A stretch of 64,000 nt of DNA, taken from the NCBI GenBank assembly GCA_038400315.1, contig CP151667.1, positions 3,421,174-3,485,173 on the forward strand, written 5' to 3'. A program made the translations under genes and the position numbers. Below the pieces are notes generated by a model. That model had not been told where the DNA came from and searched no databases. It worked only from the letters and a program-made list of their open reading frames with translations. The first letter of the stretch is position 1. Each line of letters opens with the position of its first letter. Shown piece by piece: positions 28,665-36,797 of the stretch. The stretch is from Isosphaeraceae bacterium EP7. GTDB taxonomy: Bacteria > Planctomycetota > Planctomycetia > Isosphaerales > Isosphaeraceae.

Positions 28665-29090
28665 TCAGTCGGGCCGCTTGTTCACACGTTCGGCCAGAAG
28701 CGAGACTTGCCGCTGGAGATCGGCCAGGTTCGCGGCCAAGATCCGGTCCTGCGTCCTCGAGATCGCTGGCTTGTACTTTTCGTTGTACAGCGTCAGCAAG
28801 ATGGCGGTGCAGAGCGAGGCGGCGACGCAGAAAGCGAACCAGATGGTCCGGAGCGTCTCGATGATCGGGGTCTGATGGAAGAGCATCTCCAATGGGAGCC
28901 TCGCCAGGAGACCTGCGATCACGGTGGCCAGGCCGACCAGGAAGGCGAGGAAGACCTTGCGGGCCCGGATCTCCACGGCGTCGAGCGAGTTCATGAGGTT
29001 GTTCCTTGACTCTTGAAGCCGGGAGGCGGTGATCCCCCCGTCCTGGGCTAGGAGATCGGCGGCCCCTCGTCCGGGCGTTTCCTCATTCAT
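28665..29090 (-). CDS. Membrane protein coupled to an ECF sigma factor
   Basis: From ATG 29090 the product has 141 residues, with two membrane segments (VFLAFLVGLATVIAGLLARLPL, about residues 45-66, and IWFAFCVAASLCTAILLTLYN, about 82-102) and a C-terminal helix with heptad-like leucines (DRILAANLADLQRQVSLLAERV). The start overlaps the end of the sigma-factor gene by 8 bases (in ATGAATGA). This tight coupling suggests that it regulates the sigma factor, as anti-sigma proteins do, but the soluble part is short and no zinc-binding anti-sigma motif (HxxxCxxC) is visible. The role is therefore an inference from context. Confidence 0.72.
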   Translation of the reverse strand: MNEETPGRGAADLLAQDGGITASRLQESRNNLMNSLDAVEIRARKVFLAFLVGLATVIAGLLARLPLEMLFHQTPIIETLRTIWFAFCVAASLCTAILLTLYNEKYKPAISRTQDRILAANLADLQRQVSLLAERVNKRPD

Positions 29091-29646
29091 GGCAGATGGC
29101 CTCCATCTCGCGGCGAAGTTCGGCCTTGGCATAGTGAAGCCGGGACTTGATCGTTCCCAATCGTTCCCCGACAACCTCGGCGATGTCGTTCAAGCTGAGA
29201 TCTTCGAGGAAGCGTAATGTCAGCACTTCCCGATGGGGGAGCGACAATCGGCCCAGGATGTGGTGGACAAGCTCGGCATTCTCCAGGGCCTCTCGCTCGT
29301 CCCACCCGTGCAGTGCAGGGCTGTCTGCGGCGCATTCCGCGGCGACTCTCTCCTGCAATCGATGCCGCCTCAGATACGTCATCGCCTGATCGTGCGCAAT
29401 GCGATAGAGCCAGACCCGGAATGCCTCCGCGACGCGCAGCGACACGATCCGGCGATAGGCCTGGAGCCAGACCTCCTGCAAGATGTCAGTCCACTCATCG
29501 TCATCGCCGATGAGTCGTCGGATGTAGTACGAGATGCGTCGCTCGTAGATCTCGATCAGGCGCAGGAAGGCGTCCTGATCGAGATTGGTCGCCGCGACGA
29601 CGAGCAACCGCTCTTGGACCGTGTCCAGGTCGCTTTTCAGGCTCAT
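29083..29646 (-). CDS. ECF-type RNA polymerase sigma factor
   Basis: A 187-aa sigma-70 family protein. Region 2 covers about residues 25-95 (FLRLIEIYERRISYYIRRLIGDDDEWTDILQEVWLQAYRRI, then FRVWLYRIAHDQAMTYLRR), and region 4 covers about 125-180 (LGRLSLPHREVLTLRFLEDLSLNDIAEVVGERLGTIKSRLHYAKAELR). The DILQEVW promoter-recognition helix is well conserved. Its partner membrane protein overlaps by 8 bases. Start is ATG 29646. No target promoter could be identified from the sequence. Confidence 0.93.
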   Translation of the reverse strand: MSLKSDLDTVQERLLVVAATNLDQDAFLRLIEIYERRISYYIRRLIGDDDEWTDILQEVWLQAYRRIVSLRVAEAFRVWLYRIAHDQAMTYLRRHRLQERVAAECAADSPALHGWDEREALENAELVHHILGRLSLPHREVLTLRFLEDLSLNDIAEVVGERLGTIKSRLHYAKAELRREMEAICHE

Positions 29647-29754
29647 GGGCGTGTCTCATCGCCTTCACCCCGGGAAATGCGTCGATCTCCTGGAGAGAAG
29701 TCGCGTCGTCACGCCGAAAGGTTCAACGCCCGTGTCCAGGACGGACCAATCGCC

Positions 29755-31335
29755 TCACGGCTCGCGGTGGTCGCGGGGTACGAGGCACCAGCGGATGGCA
29801 TCCATCTCGGAGAGGCCCTCGGGAATCGGCGGGGCGTTGCCACGGGTGGTGGCCATCCGGTCGAAGAGGGCCCGGCGCAGGCGGTCGCGGGCGGGCGTTG
29901 CGGCGGGGTCGTCGATCAGGTCGTGGGTCTCGTCGGGGTCGTCCCGCATGTTGAACAGGTGCTCGTAAGGGCCGGGCAGGGGCCTGCCGGTGGCGTAGCC
30001 GTCCTGCCTCTGGCGACGCCCGGTGCCGACGACCAGCTTGAAGCGCTGGGTGCGGACGACCGCCTCCTCGTTCTCGGTATACTCGCTGACGATGAACGCG
30101 CGACCCTCGGCGTCGGGCAGGACTCGCAAGAGCGGGACGAGGCTCTTGCCGTGCAGGTCGGGCGGGTCAGGCAGACCGGCCAGGTCGGTCAGGGTCGGGA
30201 ACAGGTCGACCAGCTCAACGAGCGGATTCACGCGGACGCCCGGCTTCAGGTGGCCCGGCCAGCGCACGAGCAGCGGGACGCGGATGGCGGGCTCGAAGCT
30301 GCAATGCTTCTCGAACCGGCCGTGCTGGCCGAGCATGTAGCCATTGTCGCCCACGAAGGCGACCACCGTGTCGCGGCCCAGGCCCGCGTCGTCCAGGGCG
30401 TCGATCAACCGGCCGACCTGGTCGTCGGCGTACGACAAGGCCGTGTAATACGAGGCCATGATCCTCCGCTTCTCGTCGTCGGTCAGCTTCGAGAAGACCT
30501 TGGGCTGGTCGCGCAGATCGGCCTCGGAGACGGCCGGAACGTTGAACTGGTCGGGCTTCATCCGGCGTGGCCAGTCGCGCGGGAACTTGAACGGGGAATG
30601 GGGCTGCTGGATCGAGACGACCAGCGCGAACGGCTTCGGCTTGTCGGGCCCTTCGTCCAGCGTCTGGTCCCCTTTCTTGCGGCGGGCGCGGAGGAACTCG
30701 ATGGCCCGGTCGGCGATGTAGGTCGACTCCATGTCGGCGCCCGGCAGGTCGACGGGCTCGATGGCGGCGTTGAGCCAGACGGGCGCGGGGTCGTTGAACG
30801 GGCGGAACGGCTTCAGGGCCTGCGTGGCCCCGGGGCGCCTTGCGTTCAGGTCCCTGGCCCAGTCGGCGGTGTCCAGCCGATGGGAGAAACCGTGCGTCAG
30901 ATTCGAGTTGAAGTGCATCTTGCCATAGGCGGCCGTGTCGTACCCCAGGTCGCCGAGCCAGTCGCCCAGGGTGACGACGGACTCGGGCAGGGGGGTGATC
31001 AGCTGCGTGACCCCGACGGCGTGCGGCATTCGGCCCGTGATGAACGAGGCGCGGCTGGCCGTGCAGACCGGCGCGTTGCAATAGGCGTGGTCGAACCGAA
31101 CTCCTTGCCCGGCAAGTGTATCCAGCCTGGGGGTCGCGGCCCGGGGGTCGCCGTCGATCCCGAGCAACCCCCCGCCCAGGTCGTCGCAGACAATCAGCAG
31201 CATGTTGGGCCGGTACGGCGGCGCGTCCACGGGCTGCTCGGCGTGTGCCTGCGAGTGCCGTATGTCGGGATGCACCGGCAGCAAGGCCAGAAGCAGGGCG
31301 ATCCGCCAGTGTCGTCGGGGGCCGGGGAGACGCAT
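29755..31335 (-). CDS. Secreted sulfatase with a CTASR active-site motif
   Basis: A 526-aa sulfatase of the S1 family, expected to hydrolyse sulfate esters of polysaccharides outside the cytoplasm. The signal peptide is HWRIALLLALLPVHPDI. The metal site begins with MLLIVCDDLGGGLLG (residues about 45-59). The active-site sequence is Cys91-Thr-Ala-Ser-Arg95 (NAPVCTASRASFITGR). The formylglycine consensus is Cys-X-Pro-X-Arg, so the proline is replaced by alanine. GKMHFNS and later YADDQVGRLIDALDDAGLGRDTVVAFVGDNGYMLGQHGRFEKHC are standard blocks. It follows the serine-hydrolase/NamZ fusion by 59 bases and is probably the last gene of that operon. The replacement may still allow conversion, or the conversion may differ. 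Confidence 0.92.
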   Translation of the reverse strand: MRLPGPRRHWRIALLLALLPVHPDIRHSQAHAEQPVDAPPYRPNMLLIVCDDLGGGLLGIDGDPRAATPRLDTLAGQGVRFDHAYCNAPVCTASRASFITGRMPHAVGVTQLITPLPESVVTLGDWLGDLGYDTAAYGKMHFNSNLTHGFSHRLDTADWARDLNARRPGATQALKPFRPFNDPAPVWLNAAIEPVDLPGADMESTYIADRAIEFLRARRKKGDQTLDEGPDKPKPFALVVSIQQPHSPFKFPRDWPRRMKPDQFNVPAVSEADLRDQPKVFSKLTDDEKRRIMASYYTALSYADDQVGRLIDALDDAGLGRDTVVAFVGDNGYMLGQHGRFEKHCSFEPAIRVPLLVRWPGHLKPGVRVNPLVELVDLFPTLTDLAGLPDPPDLHGKSLVPLLRVLPDAEGRAFIVSEYTENEEAVVRTQRFKLVVGTGRRQRQDGYATGRPLPGPYEHLFNMRDDPDETHDLIDDPAATPARDRLRRALFDRMATTRGNAPPIPEGLSEMDAIRWCLVPRDHREP

Positions 31336-31394
31336 CTTGGTTCGGACCTCGGGCTGCGGTGGCCTTGGTTGACGCCCGTCTGAGCTGGAACAGA

Positions 31395-33812
31395 TCAGGG
31401 GTAGATGAGGGCTTTCCGGCGGACAGCGGCGAATTGTTCGAGCTCCGCCTTCCAGCCCGCCCTGATGGTCGCGGGATCCTTGCCATCGACGATGCCGCGA
31501 TACGTCGCCTCATCGGTGATGAACTTCTCCAGGTTGGCCGGCTCCCAGGCGTCGCGATACGTCGAACGCAGGGTCGTGGCCATCCCGAGGAACAGGTCCA
31601 GCGGCTCGAAGGACGACCAGTCGGTGATCGCGATGAACACGCCGCCGCACTCCTTGCCGGAGAACTGGCGTTCCGTGGGCGTGAACCGGATCGGCACGAA
31701 GCGGACGCCCTTCAGGCCCAGGTCGTTCAGGGCCAGGGCGAACGCCATCGGCTCGATGTAGGGGGCCCCCACGCGTTCGAACGGCGTGTCGGTCCCGCGC
31801 CCCGTGGCGAGGTTGGTCGCCTCCAGCAGGCCGACCCCCGGATAGAGCAGGGCCTCGGTCAGGCTGCGCATGTTGGGCGACGGGTTCACCCACATCAGGC
31901 CCGTCCGGTCGTACAGATCGCCCCGGCGCCACCCTTCGCAGGCGATGACCGTCAGGTCGGCGTCGATCTTGCGCTCGACGTTGAAAAGACGTGCGAGCTC
32001 GCCCAGGGTCATCCCGTGCCTGACGGGCAGGGCGTGGTGCGCGATGAATGACTCATACTTGTCGTCACGGACCGGCCCGTCGAAGGCCAGGCCGCCGATG
32101 GGGTTGGGCCGGTCGAGCACCAGGAGCGGGATCCCTCGCTCCTTGGCCGCCACCATGGCCAGGCCCATGGTGCTCGTGTACGTATAGAATCGGGTGCCGA
32201 TGTCCTGGATGTCATACACCAGCACGTCCAGGTCCTTCAGCAGCTCGGGCGAGGGCTTGCGCTCCTTGCCGTAGAGGCTGTGGACGTGCAGGCCGGTCTT
32301 GGCGTCGACATCGTCGTCGACGATCGGCTTGTCCTCGACGCCCCGGATGCCGTGCTCGGGGCTGAACAGGGCGACCAGCTTCACCTCGGGCGCCTTGAAA
32401 ATGGCGTCGATCGTCGGGGTCCCGTCGCGCAACCGGCCGGTGTGGTTGGTGATCAGGCCGACCCGCTTCCCCTTCAAGGGGGCGAAGCCATCGCGGGCCA
32501 GCACGTCCACGCCGCAGAGGACCGGTACACGCTTCCCCTCGGCCGCGGGCGCCGGGGCCTCTGCGACAACCGGGTCGGGCGTCGGCTCGGGCGTCGGGAT
32601 CAGGGGGGGGCCGTCGACGATCGAGGCCGCCGCCAGCGTGGCCACCTCGCGCCTCAGCGCGATGGGCGAGGGGGCCTTGCCGTCGGGGTGCAGGCGGCTG
32701 GCCAGGATGATGACGAAGACGCCCGACTCCGGGTCCATCCAGAGGCTCGTGCCCGTGAACCCGGTATGGCCGAAGCTGGAAGGCCCGAACAAGGCCCCAC
32801 GCGGCGAGCTGTACGGCGTCGACACGTCCCAGCCCAGCCCCCGACGCTGGCCGACCGGGGTCGCCGCCGGGTCGATCATCGCCCTGACCGACAGCGGGCC
32901 GAGGACCCGGTTGCCCCCCGGCAGTTGTCCGCCGCCCAGGATCGCGCCGGCGTAGGCCGCCAGGTCGTCGGCGGTGGAGAAGAGGCCCGCGTGCCCGGCC
33001 ACGCCCCCCAGCTTCCTGGCCCTCGGGTCGTGGACCAGTCCCCTGAGGGGCGCGGCGCCCCCGCTGGGCTCGGTCGGGGCGATTCGGGTCGCGGGCACCG
33101 CGGCCGCCGGGCCGGCCGTCGGCCTGAAGTCGGTGTCCGCCATCCCCAGGGGCTTGAAGATGTTCTCACGTGCGTACGAGTCCAGGGTGCGGCCCGAGAC
33201 CCGCTCCACCAGCTTGCCCAGGACGATGAACCCCACGTCGGAATAGGCGAACCGCTCGCCGGGCGGCGCATCCAGCGGCAGCTCGGCAATCTTCTTCCAG
33301 GCCTCGGCCGGCCCCCCCGCATAGTCGGCGATCGAGTTGTCGGGCGTCAGGCCCGACCTGTGTCGCAGCAGGTGGCCGACGGTGATCCCCTTCTTGCCGT
33401 GGTTGTCCAGCTCGGGCAGGTATCTCACGATCGACTCGTCGAGCCGGATCAGGCCGCGCTCGACCAGGATCATCACCGAGGTCGCCGTCGCGACCGGCTT
33501 GGTCAGCGAGGCCAGGTCGAAGGCGGTATCGCGCGTCATCGCCTCGATCGCGGGGACGGTCGCCCGCTTGCCCGACGCCTTGGCGTAGACGAGCTGCCCG
33601 TGCCGGCCCACCAGCACAACGGCCCCCGGCACCTGCCCGGCGGCGATCGCCTTGTTCACCGCGCCGTCGATGAGCGCCAGCCGCGCGGCGTCCATGCCCA
33701 CGTCGCCCGGCGGCACCTCGCTCAGGTCCCCTCGCGCGTGGACCGGAATCATCAGGGCGAGCAGGCATAAGCCCAGGGCCAGAAGGCGGCCTCGTGCGGC
33801 AAGCTGGACCAT
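31395..33812 (-). CDS. Fusion of a serine hydrolase (beta-lactamase fold) and NamZ-type DUF1343 domain
   Basis: An 805-aa exported protein from ATG 33812. After the signal peptide (RLLALGLCLLALMIPVHA) the first domain (about 30-400) is a class C beta-lactamase-like serine hydrolase with Ser102-Leu-Thr-Lys105, FAYSDVGFIVLG for the tyrosine motif, and HTGFTG near 380. A proline-rich linker (LIPTPEPTPDPVV) follows. The second domain (about 425-800) is DUF1343, to which the exo-beta-N-acetylmuramidase NamZ belongs; visible marks are GKRVGLITNHTG, FSPEHGIRG, LVYDIQDIGTRFYTY, VLDRPNPIGG and NPSPNMRSLTEALLYPGVGLLE. Together the domains suggest removal of peptide side chains and MurNAc from peptidoglycan fragments. 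The symporter gene lies 32 bases upstream and the sulfatase downstream. Confidence 0.9.
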   Translation of the reverse strand: MVQLAARGRLLALGLCLLALMIPVHARGDLSEVPPGDVGMDAARLALIDGAVNKAIAAGQVPGAVVLVGRHGQLVYAKASGKRATVPAIEAMTRDTAFDLASLTKPVATATSVMILVERGLIRLDESIVRYLPELDNHGKKGITVGHLLRHRSGLTPDNSIADYAGGPAEAWKKIAELPLDAPPGERFAYSDVGFIVLGKLVERVSGRTLDSYARENIFKPLGMADTDFRPTAGPAAAVPATRIAPTEPSGGAAPLRGLVHDPRARKLGGVAGHAGLFSTADDLAAYAGAILGGGQLPGGNRVLGPLSVRAMIDPAATPVGQRRGLGWDVSTPYSSPRGALFGPSSFGHTGFTGTSLWMDPESGVFVIILASRLHPDGKAPSPIALRREVATLAAASIVDGPPLIPTPEPTPDPVVAEAPAPAAEGKRVPVLCGVDVLARDGFAPLKGKRVGLITNHTGRLRDGTPTIDAIFKAPEVKLVALFSPEHGIRGVEDKPIVDDDVDAKTGLHVHSLYGKERKPSPELLKDLDVLVYDIQDIGTRFYTYTSTMGLAMVAAKERGIPLLVLDRPNPIGGLAFDGPVRDDKYESFIAHHALPVRHGMTLGELARLFNVERKIDADLTVIACEGWRRGDLYDRTGLMWVNPSPNMRSLTEALLYPGVGLLEATNLATGRGTDTPFERVGAPYIEPMAFALALNDLGLKGVRFVPIRFTPTERQFSGKECGGVFIAITDWSSFEPLDLFLGMATTLRSTYRDAWEPANLEKFITDEATYRGIVDGKDPATIRAGWKAELEQFAAVRRKALIYP

Positions 33813-33844
33813 CGCGGGAGGCTCCGTTGCAAGGTAAACCGGGT

Positions 33845-35302
33845 TCAGGATTTGGGCGTTGAAGACGCGGCCGTCGGCGACCAGGGCGGCAGCACGTAGC
33901 TGGCCGCCAGCCCCACCAGCACCACCGTCGACGACCCCACCAGCGCATACCAGGGCCACGCGAGCGCCGTGCCGAATGCGGCGTACGACACCGCAGCCAG
34001 CCCGGCCACGAACCCCACCAACGCCGACGCCTGCCCCACCCGGGTCGTCCAGACCCCCAGCAGGAACAGGCCCAGGATGATGCCCGTCACGAACGACGCG
34101 ATCTTCAGGGCCAGGCTCACCACGTTGTCATTCAGGCCGATCGCCCCGAAGGCCACGCCCATCTGCGCCAGGCCCCAGGCCGCCGTCATGGCCTTCGACA
34201 GCCGGAGCAGGTGGGCCTCGCTCGCCCCGGGGTGCAGCGGCCGGTACAGATCATTGATCGTCGCCGAGGCCGACGCGTTCAGCGAGCTGGAGAGCGTGCT
34301 CATCGCCGCCGAGAAGATCGCCGCCACGACCAGGCCCAGGATTCCCGTCGGTAACTCGTGCGCGATGAACGACGAGAACTCGCCGTCGCGACCCAGCGGC
34401 AGGGCCGGGGGGTGGTCCTGGTAGAATGCCCAGAGCGCCACGCCGATGAGCAGGAACAGGGCGAACTGCGCGAAGACCACCAGGCCGCTGGCCATCAGGG
34501 CACCCGCCGCCTGCCGCTCGGAACGCGCCGAGAGGTAACGCTGGACCATGATCTGGTCGGCCCCGTGGGTGGCCGTGTTCAGGATCATCCCGCCCACCGC
34601 GCCCGCCCAGAAGCTGTATGGCAGCGTGAGGTCGAACGTGAAATCGAACATCCGGAACTTGCCCGCCGCCGCCCCCCGGCTCACCAGCGCCTCCCAGCCG
34701 CCGTCGATCCGGTGGACCAGGATCCAGAGAGCCACCAGGGCACCGGCCATATAGATGAAGAACTGGATGACATCGGTCCAGATGACCCCTTTCATCCCTC
34801 CCAGATAGGTATAAATGATGGTGGCTGTGCCCATCACCACGATCGACGCGGGCAGGTCCCAACCCGACAGGTCACGCATCACGACCGCCGCCAGGAACAG
34901 GCGGAGGCCGTCGCCCAGCGTGCGGGTCACCAGGAAGAGCACCGCCGCCAGCGTCTTCGTCGCCCCGCCGAACCGCTGGTCCAGCACCTCGTAGGCGGTG
35001 TAGATCTCCCCCTTGAAGTACATCGGCAGCAGCACCGTCGACACCACCAGCCGGCCGAACAGGTAGCCGATCGCCAGCTGGAGGAACCTGAAGTCCCCTT
35101 TGTAGGCGATGCTCGGCACGCTCAGGAACGTCGCCGTGCTCGTCTCGGTCGCCACGATCGAGATCATCACCGCCCAGGCCGGGATGTTGCTCTCGCCGAG
35201 GAAATATCCCTTCAAGCCCTTGGCCGAGGAGCCTAGCCAGCTCCCAAGCAGCGTGCAGCCGACGATATAAGCGACGATGATCCCCAGGTCGACCGGGTTC
35301 AT
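33845..35302 (-). CDS. Sodium:solute symporter (SSS family)
   Basis: A 485-aa membrane protein of the SSS family with about 13 helices, from ATG 35302 (MNPVDLGIIVAYIVGCTLLG). Typical features are KGYFLGESNIPAWAVMISIVATETSTATFLSVPS (helix 1-2 region with the sodium site), the EIYTAYEVLDQRFGG loop, YTYLGGMKGVIWTDVIQFFIY and FSAAMSTLSSSLNASASATINDLY. The substrate cannot be read from the sequence. Because it precedes a NamZ-type hydrolase by 32 bases on the same strand, import of an amino sugar such as MurNAc, or a related sugar acid, is the best guess. It is probably the first gene of the symporter/hydrolase/sulfatase operon. Confidence 0.92.
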   Translation of the reverse strand: MNPVDLGIIVAYIVGCTLLGSWLGSSAKGLKGYFLGESNIPAWAVMISIVATETSTATFLSVPSIAYKGDFRFLQLAIGYLFGRLVVSTVLLPMYFKGEIYTAYEVLDQRFGGATKTLAAVLFLVTRTLGDGLRLFLAAVVMRDLSGWDLPASIVVMGTATIIYTYLGGMKGVIWTDVIQFFIYMAGALVALWILVHRIDGGWEALVSRGAAAGKFRMFDFTFDLTLPYSFWAGAVGGMILNTATHGADQIMVQRYLSARSERQAAGALMASGLVVFAQFALFLLIGVALWAFYQDHPPALPLGRDGEFSSFIAHELPTGILGLVVAAIFSAAMSTLSSSLNASASATINDLYRPLHPGASEAHLLRLSKAMTAAWGLAQMGVAFGAIGLNDNVVSLALKIASFVTGIILGLFLLGVWTTRVGQASALVGFVAGLAAVSYAAFGTALAWPWYALVGSSTVVLVGLAASYVLPPWSPTAASSTPKS

Positions 35303-35537
35303 GTGGGCTCCAAAGAATGCATGCGGCCTTGCGCCAGAGGCGACCCGAGAAGTGATCGCGCGAAGGGGCACACTCTACCGCGGGCCCCGCCAATCTGCCA
35401 CCACCCGCGTCGGTTGATGAGGCGGCGGGGAACGGCCCAAACCGCCGGCCCCCTTCCAACGGGGGGGCGGCTGGGTATACTGAAACTTGGAGTCTCGACA
35501 GGTCGTCCCTCCCCACCTCCCCTCGCGGGTGTCATCG

Positions 35538-36677
35538 ATGAGGCCGGATGGCGTCCAGCCCCGATCGTCGCGCGGACGTGTCTCGCGCCGAGGCCTGTTC
35601 CGGCCCGGCTCGAACCTGGGTGGACAGGCTCCGTCGATGCCCACCGCCGTGGCGCCCCAGGCCGGCGACCTCGTTCGCGCAGGCCGTCCCGCGATGGGTA
35701 CCACCTTCGAGGTCCGGCTCGGCCTGGCCGTCCCGGGCGCCGTCGAGCTGGCCACGCTCGCCCTCGACGTGGTCGATGAGCTCGAGGCCCAGCTCACCGT
35801 CTACCGGGATGACTCCGAGATCAGTCGGATCAATGCGACGGCGCATCTCGGGCCGATGGCCATCGAGCCCGGCCTTGCGCGGCTCTTGCGGGCGGCGATC
35901 GACCTGGGGCACGCCACCGGCGGTGCTTATGACGTGGCCTCCGGCGCCCTCTCGGCCGCCTGGGGGTTCACCCGCGGTCCCAGGCGTGTCCCCTCGCCCG
36001 AGGACCTGGCCGACGCCCGCGCCAGGACCGGCCAGCATCACCTGCGGCTCGACGCGGGGCGCAACACTATCGCCTTCGACCGGCCGGGCGTGGTGCTCAA
36101 CCTCGGCGGCATCGGCAAAGGGTATGCGATCGACCGGGCCGTCGACTTGATCCGCAAGTACTGGTGGCCGACCGGGGCCCTGGTGCATGGCGGACGATCG
36201 AGCCTGTATGCGCTCGGGTCGCCTCCGGGGCAGTTCGGCGGACGCTGGGACGTGGCCGTCCGCAATCCTTTTGCACCCGAGTTGCCCCTGGGCACCCTCC
36301 GCGTGCGTAACAGGGGAATGGGCACCTCGGGCGACGCATTTCAGCGGTTCGAGTCGGGCGGCAGGACCTATGGCCACATCATCGATCCGCGCACCGGCGA
36401 GCCCCCCCAGGATGCGCCCGCGTCGGTCACCGTGCTGGCCCCCAACGCCGCCGAGGCCGATGCGCTCTCGACCGCCTTCTACCTGCTCGGGCCCGACGCC
36501 TCCGCCTCCGTGATCGAGGCCAGGCCCGGCGTCTCGGCCCTGTTTGTCCTGGCCCCCGAATCCCCCGGCGCCCCCCCCCGCCTGCGATCGTTCGGCCTGG
36601 ATGACGCCGACTTCGTCCCCGACCCCGACGCCGTCGACCCTCGCCGTTTCGTTCCCAAGTTCATCCCGTTGAGTTAG
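35538..36677 (+). CDS. apbE: ApbE-type FAD:protein FMN transferase
   Basis: The enzyme attaches FMN covalently to flavoproteins such as subunits of NQR or RNF complexes. From the ATG at 35538 there are 379 residues with a basic N-terminus containing VSRRGLFRPG, a possible export signal of weak hydrophobicity. The ApbE signatures are GTTFEVRL (about residue 55), SEISRINA, TGGAYDVASGAL, VLNLGGIGKGYAIDRAVDL, HGGRSSLYALG and GTSGDAFQRFESGGRTYGHIIDPRTG. A TATACT box at 35476-35481 is a possible -10. The frame extends to a TTG at 35487; neither start has a strong ribosome binding site. A DoxX-like membrane protein gene follows after 120 bases on the same strand. Confidence 0.93.
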   Translation: MRPDGVQPRSSRGRVSRRGLFRPGSNLGGQAPSMPTAVAPQAGDLVRAGRPAMGTTFEVRLGLAVPGAVELATLALDVVDELEAQLTVYRDDSEISRINATAHLGPMAIEPGLARLLRAAIDLGHATGGAYDVASGALSAAWGFTRGPRRVPSPEDLADARARTGQHHLRLDAGRNTIAFDRPGVVLNLGGIGKGYAIDRAVDLIRKYWWPTGALVHGGRSSLYALGSPPGQFGGRWDVAVRNPFAPELPLGTLRVRNRGMGTSGDAFQRFESGGRTYGHIIDPRTGEPPQDAPASVTVLAPNAAEADALSTAFYLLGPDASASVIEARPGVSALFVLAPESPGAPPRLRSFGLDDADFVPDPDAVDPRRFVPKFIPLS

Positions 36678-36797
36678 TCTTCCCGGCGGGCCGACCCGCG
36701 CGACACGCTCGCCCGGCCCGCTCCCGCCGAACCGATCCGCCGGGGCCGCCCCAATCTCCCCGGGGCCCGCCCCGTCTCGTGAGGAAGGAGCAAGACC

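Noticed and set aside
29233-31383. 716-codon plus-strand frame across the sigma factor and sulfatase
   Set aside because: It crosses two well-supported genes and a gap on the other strand and has no recognisable pattern.
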